Below, piece by piece: positions 43,070-53,735 of a stretch of 64,000 nucleotides of DNA. The stretch comes from Doryteuthis pealeii (taxonomy: Eukaryota > Mollusca > Cephalopoda > Myopsida > Loliginidae). Below the pieces are notes generated by a model. That model was not told the origin of the DNA. It ran no database searches and was given only the letters and a program-made list of their open reading frames with translations. The position numbers were made by a program, and so were the translations under genes. The stretch lies in assembly GCA_023376005.1 (NCBI GenBank), contig CM042157.1:60430773-60494772 (forward strand). Direction: 5' to 3'. Positions within the stretch are counted from its first letter, which is position 1; each line of letters begins with the position of its first letter.

Positions 43070-43185
43070 CGGATAATCAGGATGTACATTTTTTGCATTA
43101 CTTCTTGGATGATCTCACTTTTAACCAGAGGATGTTGCAAAATGATAACAGGTGGAAGATTAAGGAACAAGAGTATTAATAAAGA
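43070..43185 (+). repeat. Dispersed repeat shared with 9890-10025
   Basis: 'ccggataatcaggatgtaca', 'ttttaaccagaggatgtt' and 'ggaagattaaggaacaagag'. Confidence 0.6.
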
Positions 43186-43271
43186 AAATTAAGAACACAA
43201 TATTCATTTGATTCTGATCTTCACTCTTTATGCTTCTAAGACTACCAAAAAAAATTTTGCCCAACTCATCA

Positions 43272-43276
43272 CACAC

Positions 43277-43320
<44 letters not shown>
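43272..43320. repeat. (TA)n(CA)n microsatellite
   Basis: Simple repeat adjoining MITE-C. Confidence 0.95.
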
Positions 43321-43325
<5 letters not shown>

Positions 43326-43629
43326 TGCTGATAGGGATGCAGGATGCATAAAAAAATATAAAAGGACGCAGTAAAATCATATCCATGCATCCCAGTGCTT
43401 TTCTTTTTCTACCCTCTTTTAAGCTAACTGTAAATACTTTTCAATATTTTCTTAGAAACGAATTACACAGGATAGGTTACTAGGTAGGAGTTAGACAGCT
43501 TTAGTTGTGAAAAAACTTCAATTTATTAAGAAACTTTAGTTGGGACCTATCAAATTTCCCAGGGACTCATTAAAGGCAAATATGTGCGCCCCATGACGCA
43601 CTAAATCAAAAAGCTATCAGCATCACTGT
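43321..43629 (-). mobile_element. MITE-C, reverse copy
   Basis: 'cagatgctgatagggatgc' and 'ctatcagcatcactgt' termini. A short extra segment 'gaaaaaacttcaatttatta' lies at 43509-43528. Confidence 0.82.
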
Positions 43630-43683
43630 ATATAATAAAATGAATAAAAAAATTGATAGTAAAAAAAAAGATTAAAAAATGTT

Positions 43684-43947
43684 GTGTCAATCTGTATGAT
43701 CTTGTTTCATTTTAAATATCAGCTATTTCCAATTATTTTTTTTTTTAAATTTCCAAGTGCAGGTCAACAAATGCAGATGGGGAAAAGGATTGAAATTCCA
43801 GTGTGTCAGCCATCCTCAAAGGAGTTCCTTTGAAGAACTTATGGTTTTTACAAACAGAGAAGATGGAAAATGAGCAGCAAACCAATGGAGACCAACAATT
43901 GGAAATAGCTGATATTTAAAATGAAACAAGATCATACAGATTGACAC
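43684..43947. repeat. Perfect 51-bp inverted repeat
   Basis: The arms 43684-43734 and 43897-43947 ('gtgtcaatctgtatgatctt' onward) are identical when complemented. The 162-bp loop holds 'aggtcaacaaatgcagatgg', also found inverted at 45480-45590. Confidence 0.92.
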
Positions 43948-44194
43948 TATCAGGGGATTTTGTTGTTTTTATTTTGTTTTGTTTTGTTTTTTCCAACAGA
44001 TAGCTAATTAGTCAGAATGTTTTAATTGGGTGACCAAAAGACACCAATATAATTTTATCGGTCATCTGTAAAGACAATAAAGAGTAAATAAGACACAAGC
44101 ATATAAATAAATAATACCGTTTGTATAAACCACATTATTTATTTATTTGTAAGCAAAAACAATTTCAATCCCATATCCTGAAATGTCACAAAGA

Positions 44195-44312
44195 AAAAAA
44201 AAAATTATTACTCTGCACTCCCCAGAATTAAGACTCACCCTCAAATGCAGTTTCATGTCAGACCCAGGAAACTTTTTTTTTTGGAGGGGGGGTCTTACAT
44301 CTCTGCAAGGGA
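44195..44312 (+). repeat. R3 body fragment
   Basis: 'cactccccagaattaagact', 'tcaaatgcagtttcatgtca' and 'tctctgcaagggatta'. A (TA)n tract follows (44313-44370). Confidence 0.65.
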
Positions 44313-44313
44313 T

Positions 44314-44370
<57 letters not shown>
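44313..44370. repeat. (TA)n microsatellite
   Basis: TA tract with one phase break. Another lies at 44520-44553. Confidence 0.95.
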
Positions 44371-44371
<1 letters not shown>

Positions 44372-44517
44372 ATCCCAAAAAGTTCAGAAAAGTATGGAAA
44401 CTGTCCGAGTAGGTTCCCCATGAACTCACCGATAACAACAAAGTCGAATGTGTCTGAATTTTTACAGATGAATAAGATTTGTTGACAAGAAGCTGCAATA
44501 ATTAAGCATCAACCCTC

Positions 44518-44555
<38 letters not shown>

Positions 44556-44954
44556 CAAACACTTGTTTTCCCCAACTTTCAACTAGAAACAAGTAATATT
44601 GATGGTATGGCGTTTAGCAGACAGTGAAAAAAATTGTTTCAATTAAAATGTTACAATCCAGTTGACAGCCAGCAGGGATTCACCATTGGCTTTGAAACCC
44701 CAATTCATTGTATGAAACACTTAGAAAAAGTTGGGAGGAGGGAAGATATTGGTGTAGCACAGCAACAAAAAAATGTTCACTATAGGCCAGACCTGTAAAT
44801 CAACAAATTAAACAGCTTTTCATTCAGGAAAAAGTAATTATGAATAACTATTCAAACCTGCCAATTTAATAAGGTGTTCACACGAGCAAATGCAGCCCAA
44901 GATGCATACAATAAAGTTGTTATTTTCTGAGCTTTGCCTGGTCTGGGGCGTTGC

Positions 44955-45060
44955 CCTTAGTCAACAGCAGGTCATGTAAACAGCCTAAGTGGTCACCCAT
45001 CTCAGGACTGAATAGGCTTATTGTCGGTGATCTTTATGTAGCATTGTCGGATCTTCATAA
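44955..45060 (+). repeat. R7 repeat fragment
   Basis: 'cctaagtggtcacccatctc' and 'ggactgaataggctta', as at 33770-33830. Confidence 0.5.
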
Positions 45061-45419
45061 GTTTTTCTATTGGGTCATATTGGGATTTCTGTCCATCATA
45101 TCAGGGTTGGTGTTTTTCATCACTGGCTGGTGTGGGGGGGGGTCTCTTTCTGCATTGCATCTAGTGTTCTTTTAATCAGAAAACAACACTGAGATATATC
45201 TTTATGTGTATACATTTATTCCCCCTCCCAAATGACTTTTCTCCTGATACATTGACCTGCACATGCATGAAGTTGGGGGAGTCAAGAAAGAAAAATACAT
45301 TTTAATCTAATAGGCTGTTAGACCCAACGCCACCCTCAGGATCAAGACTTGATGTTCTCTCATATATATAAGTAATTAAAAAGTCATTATTTTTAATTCT
45401 AGTTGTTTCTAGAACATTC

Positions 45420-45590
45420 CAAATCTAATAGTTTCTTATTTTAAACTTTTGACCTAAAAGTCCTAAGATTTGATTTAACCCCATCGTCTTCAACTTCAAA
45501 GGGAACTCCTTTGAGGATGGCTGCCACACTGGAATTTTAATCCTTTTCCCCATCTGCATTTGTTGACCTGCACTTTGAGTCAATCTTCTT
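45420..45590 (-). repeat. Dispersed repeat shared with 43757-43855
   Basis: 'ctcctttgaggatggctgcc', 'ccttttccccatctgcattt' and 'gttgacctgcac' are complements of the 43.8-kb loop. Confidence 0.7.
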
Positions 45591-45984
45591 TTTTTTATTA
45601 CCTTCCATACATAATGATACATTTTTGGTTTCAGCCTGATTTGACCATAAGTGATGCATACAATAAAGTCAATGATAAAGTTTGAATAGAAAGGGCCTAT
45701 GTGAAAATAAACATGGAAAAGGTGGATTTTTAAAAGTCTATAACATGTTTAAATTTTTGTTTTTCTTAATTTAAAAAAAAAAAACACATATTTTGGAAAA
45801 ATTCCACTCTCTATTCAATTTTTAATACTATGGTGGATATCTCTTATCAGTTAACACTTCTGAGTCAATTCAGACTTGAGATGTCATTGCTACCCTAATT
45901 TAACTATATATGCTCTATCACTGATAGTGAGCACTCTTAATTTATAAATGTAGCAAACTAATATATATATATGACAGACAGTAT

Positions 45985-46125
45985 TACTCATAAATAACTA
46001 GACTTCTACCAATTTTTTGATAAACATTTATATTTCCACAAAACCAAGAACATATTTCTAGTGGAAAATTTATACAATCAAAATGGATAATATTAATTAT
46101 TATTTATCACCAAACTCTACAACAC
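45985..46125 (+). repeat. Third copy of the 13055-13330 unit
   Basis: 'acagtattactcataaataa' and 'tttctagtggaaaatttata', then 'aaatggataatattaa'. Confidence 0.55.
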
Positions 46126-46264
46126 TGAAACAGTAACCAAATATAGAATTACAATACCTAAGCAAAAAAAAAAAAAAATTGCATATGCTTCCCACTCCCA
46201 TGGTTGAGCACTGTGGGGGGACATTAATTGTAACTTCACCGTTTGGCATAAGCCGTGACCTGTG

Positions 46265-46487
46265 TTTACAGATTAGAGTTCTCCGGTGATTGTAAAAACA
46301 TACCGCCTTAAAGTATGTAGCAATTAATTGTTCACCCTAGACCAATGGCCCACTGATAGCCGCAAGGGTAAGGAACTTGGCAGACGAAAATTCTGCCGGG
46401 TTCGATCCCGGATAGAGGTAGCTGTTAAAATGTCAAGCCGAACTGATGAGAAGTAAACTTCAAAACACATGTCTGTGGATGACTGAT

Positions 46488-46500
<13 letters not shown>
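46265..46500 (+). repeat. HH-SINE copy 2: tRNA-like head plus hammerhead
   Basis: 'ctccggtgattgtaaaaa' (46281 on), then a tRNA-like region: 'agccgcaagggtaagg' (A-box/D-arm like), the arm 'ggcagacgaaaattctgcc', and 'ccgggttcgatcccgg', a near-perfect T arm and B box. Then 'ggtagctgtt' leads into the hammerhead, followed by (TA)n(CA)n. An internal pol III promoter is inferred. This copy has the best preserved head. Confidence 0.8.
46432..46483 (+). ncRNA. Hammerhead-like ribozyme motif, type I
   Basis: Core CTGATGA (46443-46449) is intact. Stem II GAAG/CTTC (46450-46453, 46458-46461) closes loop TAAA. The next four bases are AAAA where GAAA is expected (G12 to A, at a former CpG). Stem III AC/GT with loop ACAT is followed by cleavage triplet GTC (46471-46473). 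Stem I is CCGAA (46438-46442) with TGTGG (46474-46478), one mismatch. After an internal loop, GTC (46432-46434) pairs with GAC (46481-46483). Confidence 0.78.
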
Positions 46501-46519
<19 letters not shown>

Positions 46520-46619
46520 ATATTATTTTTACTTAAAGAGATATGCTGGAATTCTATATTTGTTACCGTTTATATATATATAAGAGGTGAACTTATTTTT
46601 TTAACAGCTCCATCATGAA

Positions 46620-47414
46620 TAATTTTGGTTACAGTTTTAATGCTGTAGATTATGGTGGTGGTAATAATAATAAATTAATAATAATTTATCATTATTGATA
46701 TATCATCATCATCCATTTAGATTGTATAATTTTCCACTAGAAGTAATACTGGCATTTTAACATGGCAGACAATATAAGAGAAAACCATTTTTATTAAGAA
46801 TTCAAAAAAAAATCTTTTTTCAGCTGCTGTTAGAATAGCAACAATATAGCCACTAATAATGGCCAGTCACTCCAGTTTACAAGACTCATTCTTCAAGTGA
46901 GAGGCCTTCATACCAATATCCTCAAGTAGATTAGTTGTTTGTGGGTATTATTAGCGATTGGTACCAGAACAAACCAATCTGACAAATGTTACCTTTTCTT
47001 TCTTTTTTTTTTTTTTTAAAGGTTAAATGTGGTTAAAGCTTTAAAAATCTATAAATACTATAATTGATAATATCAAAATATTGGATTAACTTTTTCACTA
47101 TTTCTTTGCCAACAATGTCTGATAAAAGTCAAAAGTATTGAAGATCTATACATATACAGACATTGTGGACTTTAACGAGTTTTAATATAATTGTAATTCT
47201 ACACAGAGACATCAAAATCAATATCCGAAATTTGAAAAAAAAAAAATTTTTTTAAATAAAAAAATAAAAATTCACTAGACTTGATAAATAAAACATGTCT
47301 AAAAGAAAATACTCTCTCTCTCTCTAATATATATATATATATTAAGTAGAAAATTGAAATTTTTCCAGACACTTCAAAATTCTCTATAATTTGATCATTT
47401 TAACTATGAATATC
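46620..47414. other. No gene recognised
   Basis: AT-rich DNA. Taa/aat-type runs near 46660-46700. Confidence 0.4.
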
Positions 47415-47590
47415 AAACATTTTACCCTGATGAAGGTCATTTTTCTTTGCATACTTAAATATATTTTATAATTTTCTATTATTATTTTATTTTATATTTA
47501 AAATAATAATGGATAGAATACATGTGTACATGAACAAACTCCTGGCCGAAACATGTGTTGGTAACTCAAATAAAATCAATTTTATCCATT
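47415..47590 (+). repeat. Retroelement-end-like segment 'cctgatgaaggtc ... ggccgaaac'
   Basis: 'accctgatgaaggtc' (47425) and 'ctggccgaaacatgtgttgg' (47543) resemble a tail motif seen near ends of various animal retroelements, here split by about 100 bp of AT-rich DNA. 'ataaaatcaattttat' follows. Family not determined. Confidence 0.35.
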
Positions 47591-47599
47591 CAACATTTT

Positions 47600-48096
47600 C
47601 TTTCTTTTATTTATATATCCTCGTGTGTGTGTGTGTGTGTGTGTGAATTTGACTGTGTGCAGTTAGTGCACCAAAGACTGTCACTCAAGGATTGGTTTGC
47701 ACAGATAATTTTTGGAGGGGGGGGACACTACACCATCATCTGTGTGTGTGTGTATGTGTGTGTGTGCATCTTTATATATTAGAAGCACACCACACGTCTA
47801 TCTGTGCAGGAAATAAAGTTTGAAACGTTAGAAAAGGAAATGATATAAAATTGTGGGTGGCTTGTCTTGGTAGAATTGGGCATGTGGTCACATTTTTTGG
47901 TGGAAGGCTGTGCAAAATGTCTGCTTACTTATAGGTTTAGTATGTCAGCCTTACAGACAATAGCAATCTGCAAGTAAAAACAAACCATCCTACTTAATAG
48001 TAACCAAAATACTAAATTCCACAGGTAAGTACTAATACTGACTGTCTTAACTAGCATGGCAAACATCTTGACTCAACACTAGACTGTAGCAAAAAT
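47600..48096. other. (TG)n tracts, no gene recognised
   Basis: (TG)n at 47624-47645 and 47737-47766. No coding signal. Confidence 0.45.
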
Positions 48097-48417
48097 TTGG
48101 TACCATTATAGTATGTGGCCTACGAAATCATGTCTCTCTTATAGTATGTGGCCTACCATAAAAAGCATATTATACGGTTATAATAATAACTGCTAAACCT
48201 AACCCTATTTCAGAATTTTAGAATATTTTAGAATTAAATAGATCTGATTCATGTAAATTATGGATAAATTATTTTTTTTAATTATTATATACAGCTTATA
48301 ACTGAATTGTATTTTATGAAATTGAATATATGTGAAAAATAATTAATTTCAATAAATTGCCTACTACTTATATCTATAAATATACTCTTACTGAGGTAGG
48401 ACACATTCAAACTGGGT
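48097..48417 (+). mobile_element. MITE-E, right end missing
   Basis: 'ggtaccattatagtatgtgg' start. Shares its whole length, inverted, with 56326-56685. Contains 'ctaaacctaaccctatttc'. Confidence 0.75.
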
Positions 48418-48419
48418 AG

Positions 48420-48610
48420 ATTGGAGGCGGCCTCTTCGACTGCTCATCTAACCTAAGTCAAAGTGAGTGCTGCATGTCATGGACTGCTCAACCATCAGGA
48501 TTCCGTCCTTAAGCATTACAGGTCGCCACCCACTGCCAACAGGAGGCCCCATTGGGTTTTTTTTACCACTCTGCACAGGTGAAGTCAGGGTATTCTACTG
48601 TTTAGCTGAC
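48420..48610 (+). repeat. R3 distal module
   Basis: 'gattggaggcggcctcttcg', 'catggactgctcaaccatca' and 'cactctgcacaggtgaagtc'. Abuts the truncated MITE-E. Confidence 0.65.
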
Positions 48611-48739
48611 AGGACTCCGCAAACTAGTTTGTATATAAACTTTGTGCTTTAAATATAGTAACTATTGTAGGACAGAGGTCATAATATTTCTATTTTTATC
48701 TAATGTTTATGCCAATGACTTAATTGCACAAAAACTTCA

Positions 48740-48860
48740 GGGGAGACACCCGTGATGTAATGGTTACAGTCATAGGAAATGACACAATTTCAAATACTGG
48801 CCAAAGCTGGTTGCATTTCACATAATTTCCCTTTGGAAAGGTATGCATCTAACAGGTTGC
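48740..48860 (+). repeat. SINE-B 5' part
   Basis: 'cgtgatgtaatggttacagt' to 'ggaaaggtatgcatctaac', then R7-like text. Confidence 0.75.
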
Positions 48861-49127
48861 TTACAGTTATGTGCTGTTGCTTAACTCTTAACGTCCTATA
48901 CCGCCTCATTCCACCCGGCTGGAAGTCACATTCATTTTCCTAAGCTACCCCAAATGATAGCCTTTGTTTAAATGTAATATTAAACATATTTAGAAGTATT
49001 TGATATAAGGGAAATAGCAGGTAACTTTAAAGCCATTTTTAGACATTTTTTGATAAATGGTTATAGGAACTGGGCTCTGGACTTAGAAAATTCTCAACAG
49101 GATGTTCAGAGTTAACTTCAGTGATCA

Positions 49128-49340
49128 GGTTGGCTGGTCGGTTGGATTTTACAGCATGTCAATTCTTGTTGGGTTATTTTATGCCGAAGACATTTTGCTT
49201 TATGCATTTTTGATGGGGTATTCAAATTTTTTTTTTATTATCTAATCTCAATTTTTTTTTTTAATAATTTTTTTACAACTCATTTTTTACTGTTTAGTTT
49301 GGTTACTTAACAGCTATTACCACTCGTCAGTGATCAGGAA
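49128..49340 (+). repeat. R3 head copy
   Basis: 'cagcatgtcaattcttgttg', 'gttattttatgccgaagac' and 'attaccactcgtcag'. Confidence 0.7.
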
Positions 49341-49424
49341 TGGTGCCTTCTGCATGACTTGACAAGAAGTCTCTGCATTATATTGTTAGGATATTCTGCT
49401 ATAGTATTCTGTTGAAAGCACTCA

Positions 49425-49915
49425 TGGTGTAATGGTTATTGTCATAGGAAACAGACTGGGTTACCCAAGTTCAAATCCTGAACGAAACTTTACTATTTCT
49501 CTGAATTTTTGAGATGAGGCTTGATAATTAGTATTATTTGTATTATTCAGACTATTGTCCTCATCTTCATTGTTATCTGTACAACGTTTCAGCCAATGTG
49601 CCCTCCGACCTTCTTCAGGTATTTCTTGTCGGACTCAGGAACCATCTCAGACAAGAAGGTTCCAGAGTTCAAAAAGAAGGTTTCCGAGTCCAACAAGAAA
49701 TACTTATAGAAGGCCGGAGGGTACATCGGCTGAAACGTTGTACAGATAACAATGAAGATGAGGAGAATAGTCCGAATAATACAAATAATACTGAAACTGG
49801 TTACATTTCGCATAGCACTATTTGCCCTGAGGAAAGTCACAAATTCATCTGAGATGGGTGAATAGTAGGGTAGGCTGGGCTCTTTAACGTTAGTACGGCA
49901 ACAGGTCTAAATGGT
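49425..49915 (+). repeat. SINE-B split by an FBR insertion
   Basis: 5' part 'ggtgtaatggttattgtcat' to 'tcaaatcctgaacgaaact' (49425-49489). 3' part 'ctggttacatttcgcatagc' to 'cggcaacaggtctaa' (49796-49912). Confidence 0.85.
49490..49792. mobile_element. FBR foldback nested in SINE-B, 6-bp TSD
   Basis: Flanked by 'gaaact' (49484-49489, 49793-49798). One arm has 'ccgaccttcttcaggtattt'. The other has 'acttatagaaggccggaggg', where an expected 'cctga' is altered. Confidence 0.82.
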
Positions 49916-50067
49916 TAATATAATATTTGTTTGGCACAATAGCTAGGCACTCAGTGAGGATTAAACTCTCTACACTAGTGAATAGTGTGCAAGATAAGAT
50001 TGCAAAGCAAGCATTCTAAAAGTAGAACCCTTTAAGATATTTACTAAGCTTTTTCTTTGTTGTACAA

Positions 50068-50345
50068 AGGAGGTCCTCATCATGTAATGGTCATCAATGA
50101 AGGAAATAGACATGGCAAAATGAGTTCAAATCCTGAACGGAGCTGTTTGCATTTCACATAGCACTAATGCCTTGGAAAAGGTATGTATCCAAATATTCTT
50201 CTGTAAGGTATCGGTAAATAGCGGGGCAGACTGGGCTCTTTAACTTTGGTATAACAGTCTAGGAAAAGGGAATTAAAACCTATTAAAACCCTGCTTAAAA
50301 ATTGACCTTGTGTCACATCCTGCTCATGTGGAGGGTTTGGTAAAT
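50068..50345 (+). repeat. SINE-B, near full length
   Basis: 'aggtcctcatcatgtaatgg' head, B box 'gagttcaaatcctg', end 'ctcatgtggagggtttgg'. Confidence 0.88.
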
Positions 50346-50366
50346 ACATACAAGAACTTTACACAT

Positions 50367-50369
<3 letters not shown>

Positions 50370-50400
<31 letters not shown>

Positions 50401-51048
50401 ATTTTAAGTTAACCTTCCAGTTTCACAAAATAACTGTCTTTAAGTAGTTGCTACTCAGTTGGTAAGTAAATGGTAATTTATGTTGAAATTAAGTTAAATT
50501 AGACAATCAATGTACCTATCAATTAATTTAAATAGATATTAGTAGTGAGTTAGTAATTGTTTTACCTTAGTTGTTTACAGATAAATGTATAATAGCTAAT
50601 ATTCTATTTATACAAGAGTAGAAATAAAGCAATTTTAAAACACAAAGAAACAAACGACTGATTACAAGTGAGATACAAAGACATTGGACAAAAAGGCTTT
50701 TATAATAGATAACACAATACAATTAGAACCGAGTTGACTTTTGTTTTTTGTTGTTTTTATTTTAGGGGGAGTGAGTGTAAGTAAGCACAAACAGATTATT
50801 ATTATTTGTTTGTTATGCCTCCTTGGGCATCTTCCACTTTTTATTATCTTCTCACATCAGCCTTAAAATAAATTTTTAAAAACAAAAAAAAAATTAGAAA
50901 AGAATCTTTGCAAAGAACATACAATATTAATGCATTAACTATATACTAGGTATGACCAAAATTTTACGCATTTTTAACCCCTTTATAAAATTCAACAAAG
51001 CTTGTAGAAAATAAATGAAACAACATAATTTTTGCGATATTATGTAGA
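50370..51048. other. AT-rich DNA, no gene recognised
   Basis: Starts with a poly(A) run at 50371-50397. No other signal. Confidence 0.45.
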
Positions 51049-51265
51049 GGGCCGGTTTAGCTCAGTTGGTGGAGAATCTACCGAGGAACCACAAGGTTCC
51101 AGGTTTGGTACCAGCTCTCACCAACTCAGTAAGTGAGTAATACAGCTTGGATCTGGGCAGTTAAGTCGAGAGCTGATGATAAGTGTGGCGCTCCACTACC
51201 TGGTCTAGTGCTAGTGAAAAGGGGATAAACTCCCTTGCTGTCCAGCTGATACAGACAATAGGCTT
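51049..51265 (+). repeat. SINE-A, diverged
   Basis: 'gccggtttagctcagttggt' head, 'ggttccaggtttggtacc', then the body. The '-gcaaaaacaatctcc' block is deleted near 51200. Confidence 0.82.
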
Positions 51266-51453
51266 TTAAAAAAATTTCTCAATTTTTTAATATAAAAAAT
51301 AAAATCTTAAAAAAATAAAAAATAAAAAAACACAAAGCATTTCATAGGAATATCTAAAAAATTTTCAGGGATGTTAGTTTCAGGCCTGTCTAATTAACAG
51401 TCTAATGGAAATTTGTTAACATGTTTAATTGGGGTTTTGTAGTGAATCAGGGA

Positions 51454-51795
51454 ATGCTGCGTGCGGTCTTGAACAAGTCATGGAAACAGCAACCCACAAG
51501 GAAGCAGCTGTACAGCCACCTGCCCCCTATCTCACAAACTATTTGAGAGAGACAGACAAGACATGCAGGACACTGCTGGAGAAGCAAGGACAAACTCATA
51601 AGTGATGTTCTCCTGTGGAGGCCAATACATGGACATGCTAATGTGGGCCGCCCAGCAAGGACCTACATTGACCAGCTCTGCGCGGATACTGGATGCTGTG
51701 CACAGGGCCTCCCAGGGACAATGAATGATAGAGAAGGTTGGCGAGAGATTGTCATGGATATCCATGCTGATTGCACAACATGATGATGATGAGTG
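51454..51795 (+). pseudogene. LINE ORF2 C-terminus, single internal stop
   Basis: A frame of 110 codons (51454-51783) broken by one TGA at 51543-51545, which could be a decayed CGA. Segments: 'MLRAVLNKSWKQQPTRKQLY', 'HLPPISQTI', then 'RHAGHCWRSKDKLISDVLLW', 'GRPARTYIDQLCADTGC' and 'NDREGWREIVMDIHADCTT', ending TGA. A 3' tail of (TGA)n follows at once (51781-51793), as in LINEs with microsatellite-like 3' ends. The RT catalytic domain is absent (5' truncated). Best preserved of five copies in the window; clade uncertain. Confidence 0.85.
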
Positions 51796-52294
51796 AATCA
51801 ATTAAAAAAGGTCTCATTGTCTAATATTCATCATTGAAGAGAAGGAAAACAAACTGAAAAGAACAGATTATTTGAACTCTTCTAAAATAAGATTAAAACT
51901 GAACAAGTGCTACCAATGACTGTCAGTCACATAACTTCTATCCTCTTTGGGAACCGAGAGAACAGGAAAGTAGATTACAGTAAAAAAAAGACAGGAGTAG
52001 CATTGCCTCACAATTATATCCAATTAAGGTGCGTCACTGAATAACTGACCACTTAAAACTGTTTTTTTTGATTTTTTAAAAATCCCATTGTGTTTAAGTG
52101 TGAGTAATAAAAAAACGGGGTGTGTCAGAGAAGAAAAAAACGAAAAGGAGAAAAAATTTTAAACTGACAATGAAATCTTATAAATCATTCAAAATTGCCA
52201 TGGGAAGTGTGGCAGTGAAGTTGCCCTTGACCTTTTGCTTATATAAAATTAAAAAAAAAAAAACAATTACCAGTTATTAATTGAACATCATGTA
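51796..52294. other. No gene recognised
   Basis: AT-rich DNA with A runs. Confidence 0.4.
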
Positions 52295-52545
52295 AGTAAA
52301 GTCGTTGGGGTGGCCTAGAGTCAGTATCAGCCTATCAGCGAGGGAGTCTATCCCCTTTTCATTAGCGCTAGACTAAGGAGATAATTTTTGCATCAGAGGT
52401 GGAGCGCCACAGCTACCATCAGCTTCTTACTTTACTGCACAGATCCCTGTGCTACTCATATGCTGAGTTAGCGAGGGCCAGTATCAAACTAGGAACCTTG
52501 TGATTTCTAGCCGAACGCTCTACCGACTGAGCTAACCCAGCCCTA
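52295..52545 (-). repeat. SINE-A, full length
   Basis: 'gtaaagtcgttggggtggcc' to 'ctgagctaacccagccc'. The next 60 bp outside the SINE (52541-52600) also match the 5' flank of the SINE-A at 34367. Confidence 0.9.
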
Positions 52546-52602
52546 AAACATGGTTATAATCATTTCAATTGATTACTAAAACTTCTATTTGAATGTACTT
52601 GA

Positions 52603-52708
52603 CCACACAGATCCCTGTGCTACTCATACGCTGAGTTGGTGAGGGCTGGTATCGAACTAGGAAACCTTGTGGTTTCTCGCCGAATGCTCTACCGGCTGAG
52701 CTAAGTGT
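52603..52708 (-). repeat. SINE-A head, partial
   Basis: 'cacacagatccctgtgctac' to 'tctaccggctgagctaag'. Confidence 0.85.
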
Positions 52709-52789
52709 AGTTTTTGTTTTTTTTTTAACAATAAACAATCTTGTATGAAATTCTATTTTAAATTTAAAAAAAAAAAAAACTTTACAAAC

Positions 52790-52920
52790 TTTTCTAATGT
52801 TGCAATCGCCCCTCGGGTGTGGGTCCAGTGGCTTTGGCGCTTACAAGCTAATAGTGTTGATCCCAGGGGAACACCTGCCCCATTGATTTAAAGGGGCAGG
52901 GCTGGGTTTATTGCATGGTG
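52790..52920 (-). repeat. R6 repeat, reverse copy
   Basis: 'ggtccagtggctttggcgc', 'gtgttgatcccaggggaaca' and 'ggcagggctgggtttattgc'. Confidence 0.75.
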
Positions 52921-53164
52921 TAATAGTTAACAAGTTAATTATTACTAGCAAGTTTAATTATCACTGAGCACCCTATACTTCTGACCTTGAGCCACAACTA
53001 AAACAAAGCAAATAACTATTTGACTTATAGATGGGACCCTAATAGGAACTATCATTCCAGGTCAGAGTGGAACTGGGAGTAATGGTAAAAAAGGGATGCT
53101 CCACACTCCCCAAAGCTCCAAAAATTGGAGTCTCATCACTATATATATATCTACCTCCCTGTGG

Positions 53165-53445
53165 AGGCTCGTGGTCAAATGGTTAGAGTCGTAGGAAATG
53201 GACTCGTCAACCCGAGTTCAATTCCTGGACGAAGCTGTTTGCATTTCACATAGCGCTAATACCCTTGGGAAAAGTATGAATCCAATTCTCCCTCCAGTTA
53301 TGAATAAATAGCAGGACAGACTGGGCTCTTTAACCATGGCTAGGTAACCAGTGTAGGAGAAGGAAAACTCTGAATTCAAACCTGTTAAACTCCTCTTAAG
53401 AAATTGACCTTGTGTCGCATCATGCTCGTGCAGAGGGGTTGGTAA
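53165..53445 (+). repeat. SINE-B, full length
   Basis: 'ggaggctcgtggtcaaatgg' to 'gcagaggggttggtaaaa'. 'atatatatctacct' lies on both sides (53143-53156 and about 53448-53463). Confidence 0.88.
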
Positions 53446-53462
53446 AAATATATATATCTACC

Positions 53463-53735
53463 TACCCCTCCTCCTGTACAAGCAGGATGTGACAAGGTCA
53501 ATTTTAAGCAGAGTTTAACAGGTTTGAATTCAGAGTTTTCCTTCTCCTTGCCATAACAAGGTTAAAGAGCCCAGTCTGCCATACTATTTACCCATAGCTG
53601 AAGGGAGAACATTTGGATTAATACCTTTCCCAAGGGTATTAGCACTATATGAAATGCAAACAGCCTTGTCCAGGATTTGAACTAAATGTCAAAGTGTCCC
53701 TTTGATGATAACCATTACACAATGGGTGCCACTGA
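53463..53735 (-). repeat. SINE-B, inverted neighbour
   Basis: Tail-to-tail with the preceding copy. 'gtacaagcaggatgtgacaa' to 'accattacacaatgggtgcc'. Confidence 0.88.
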
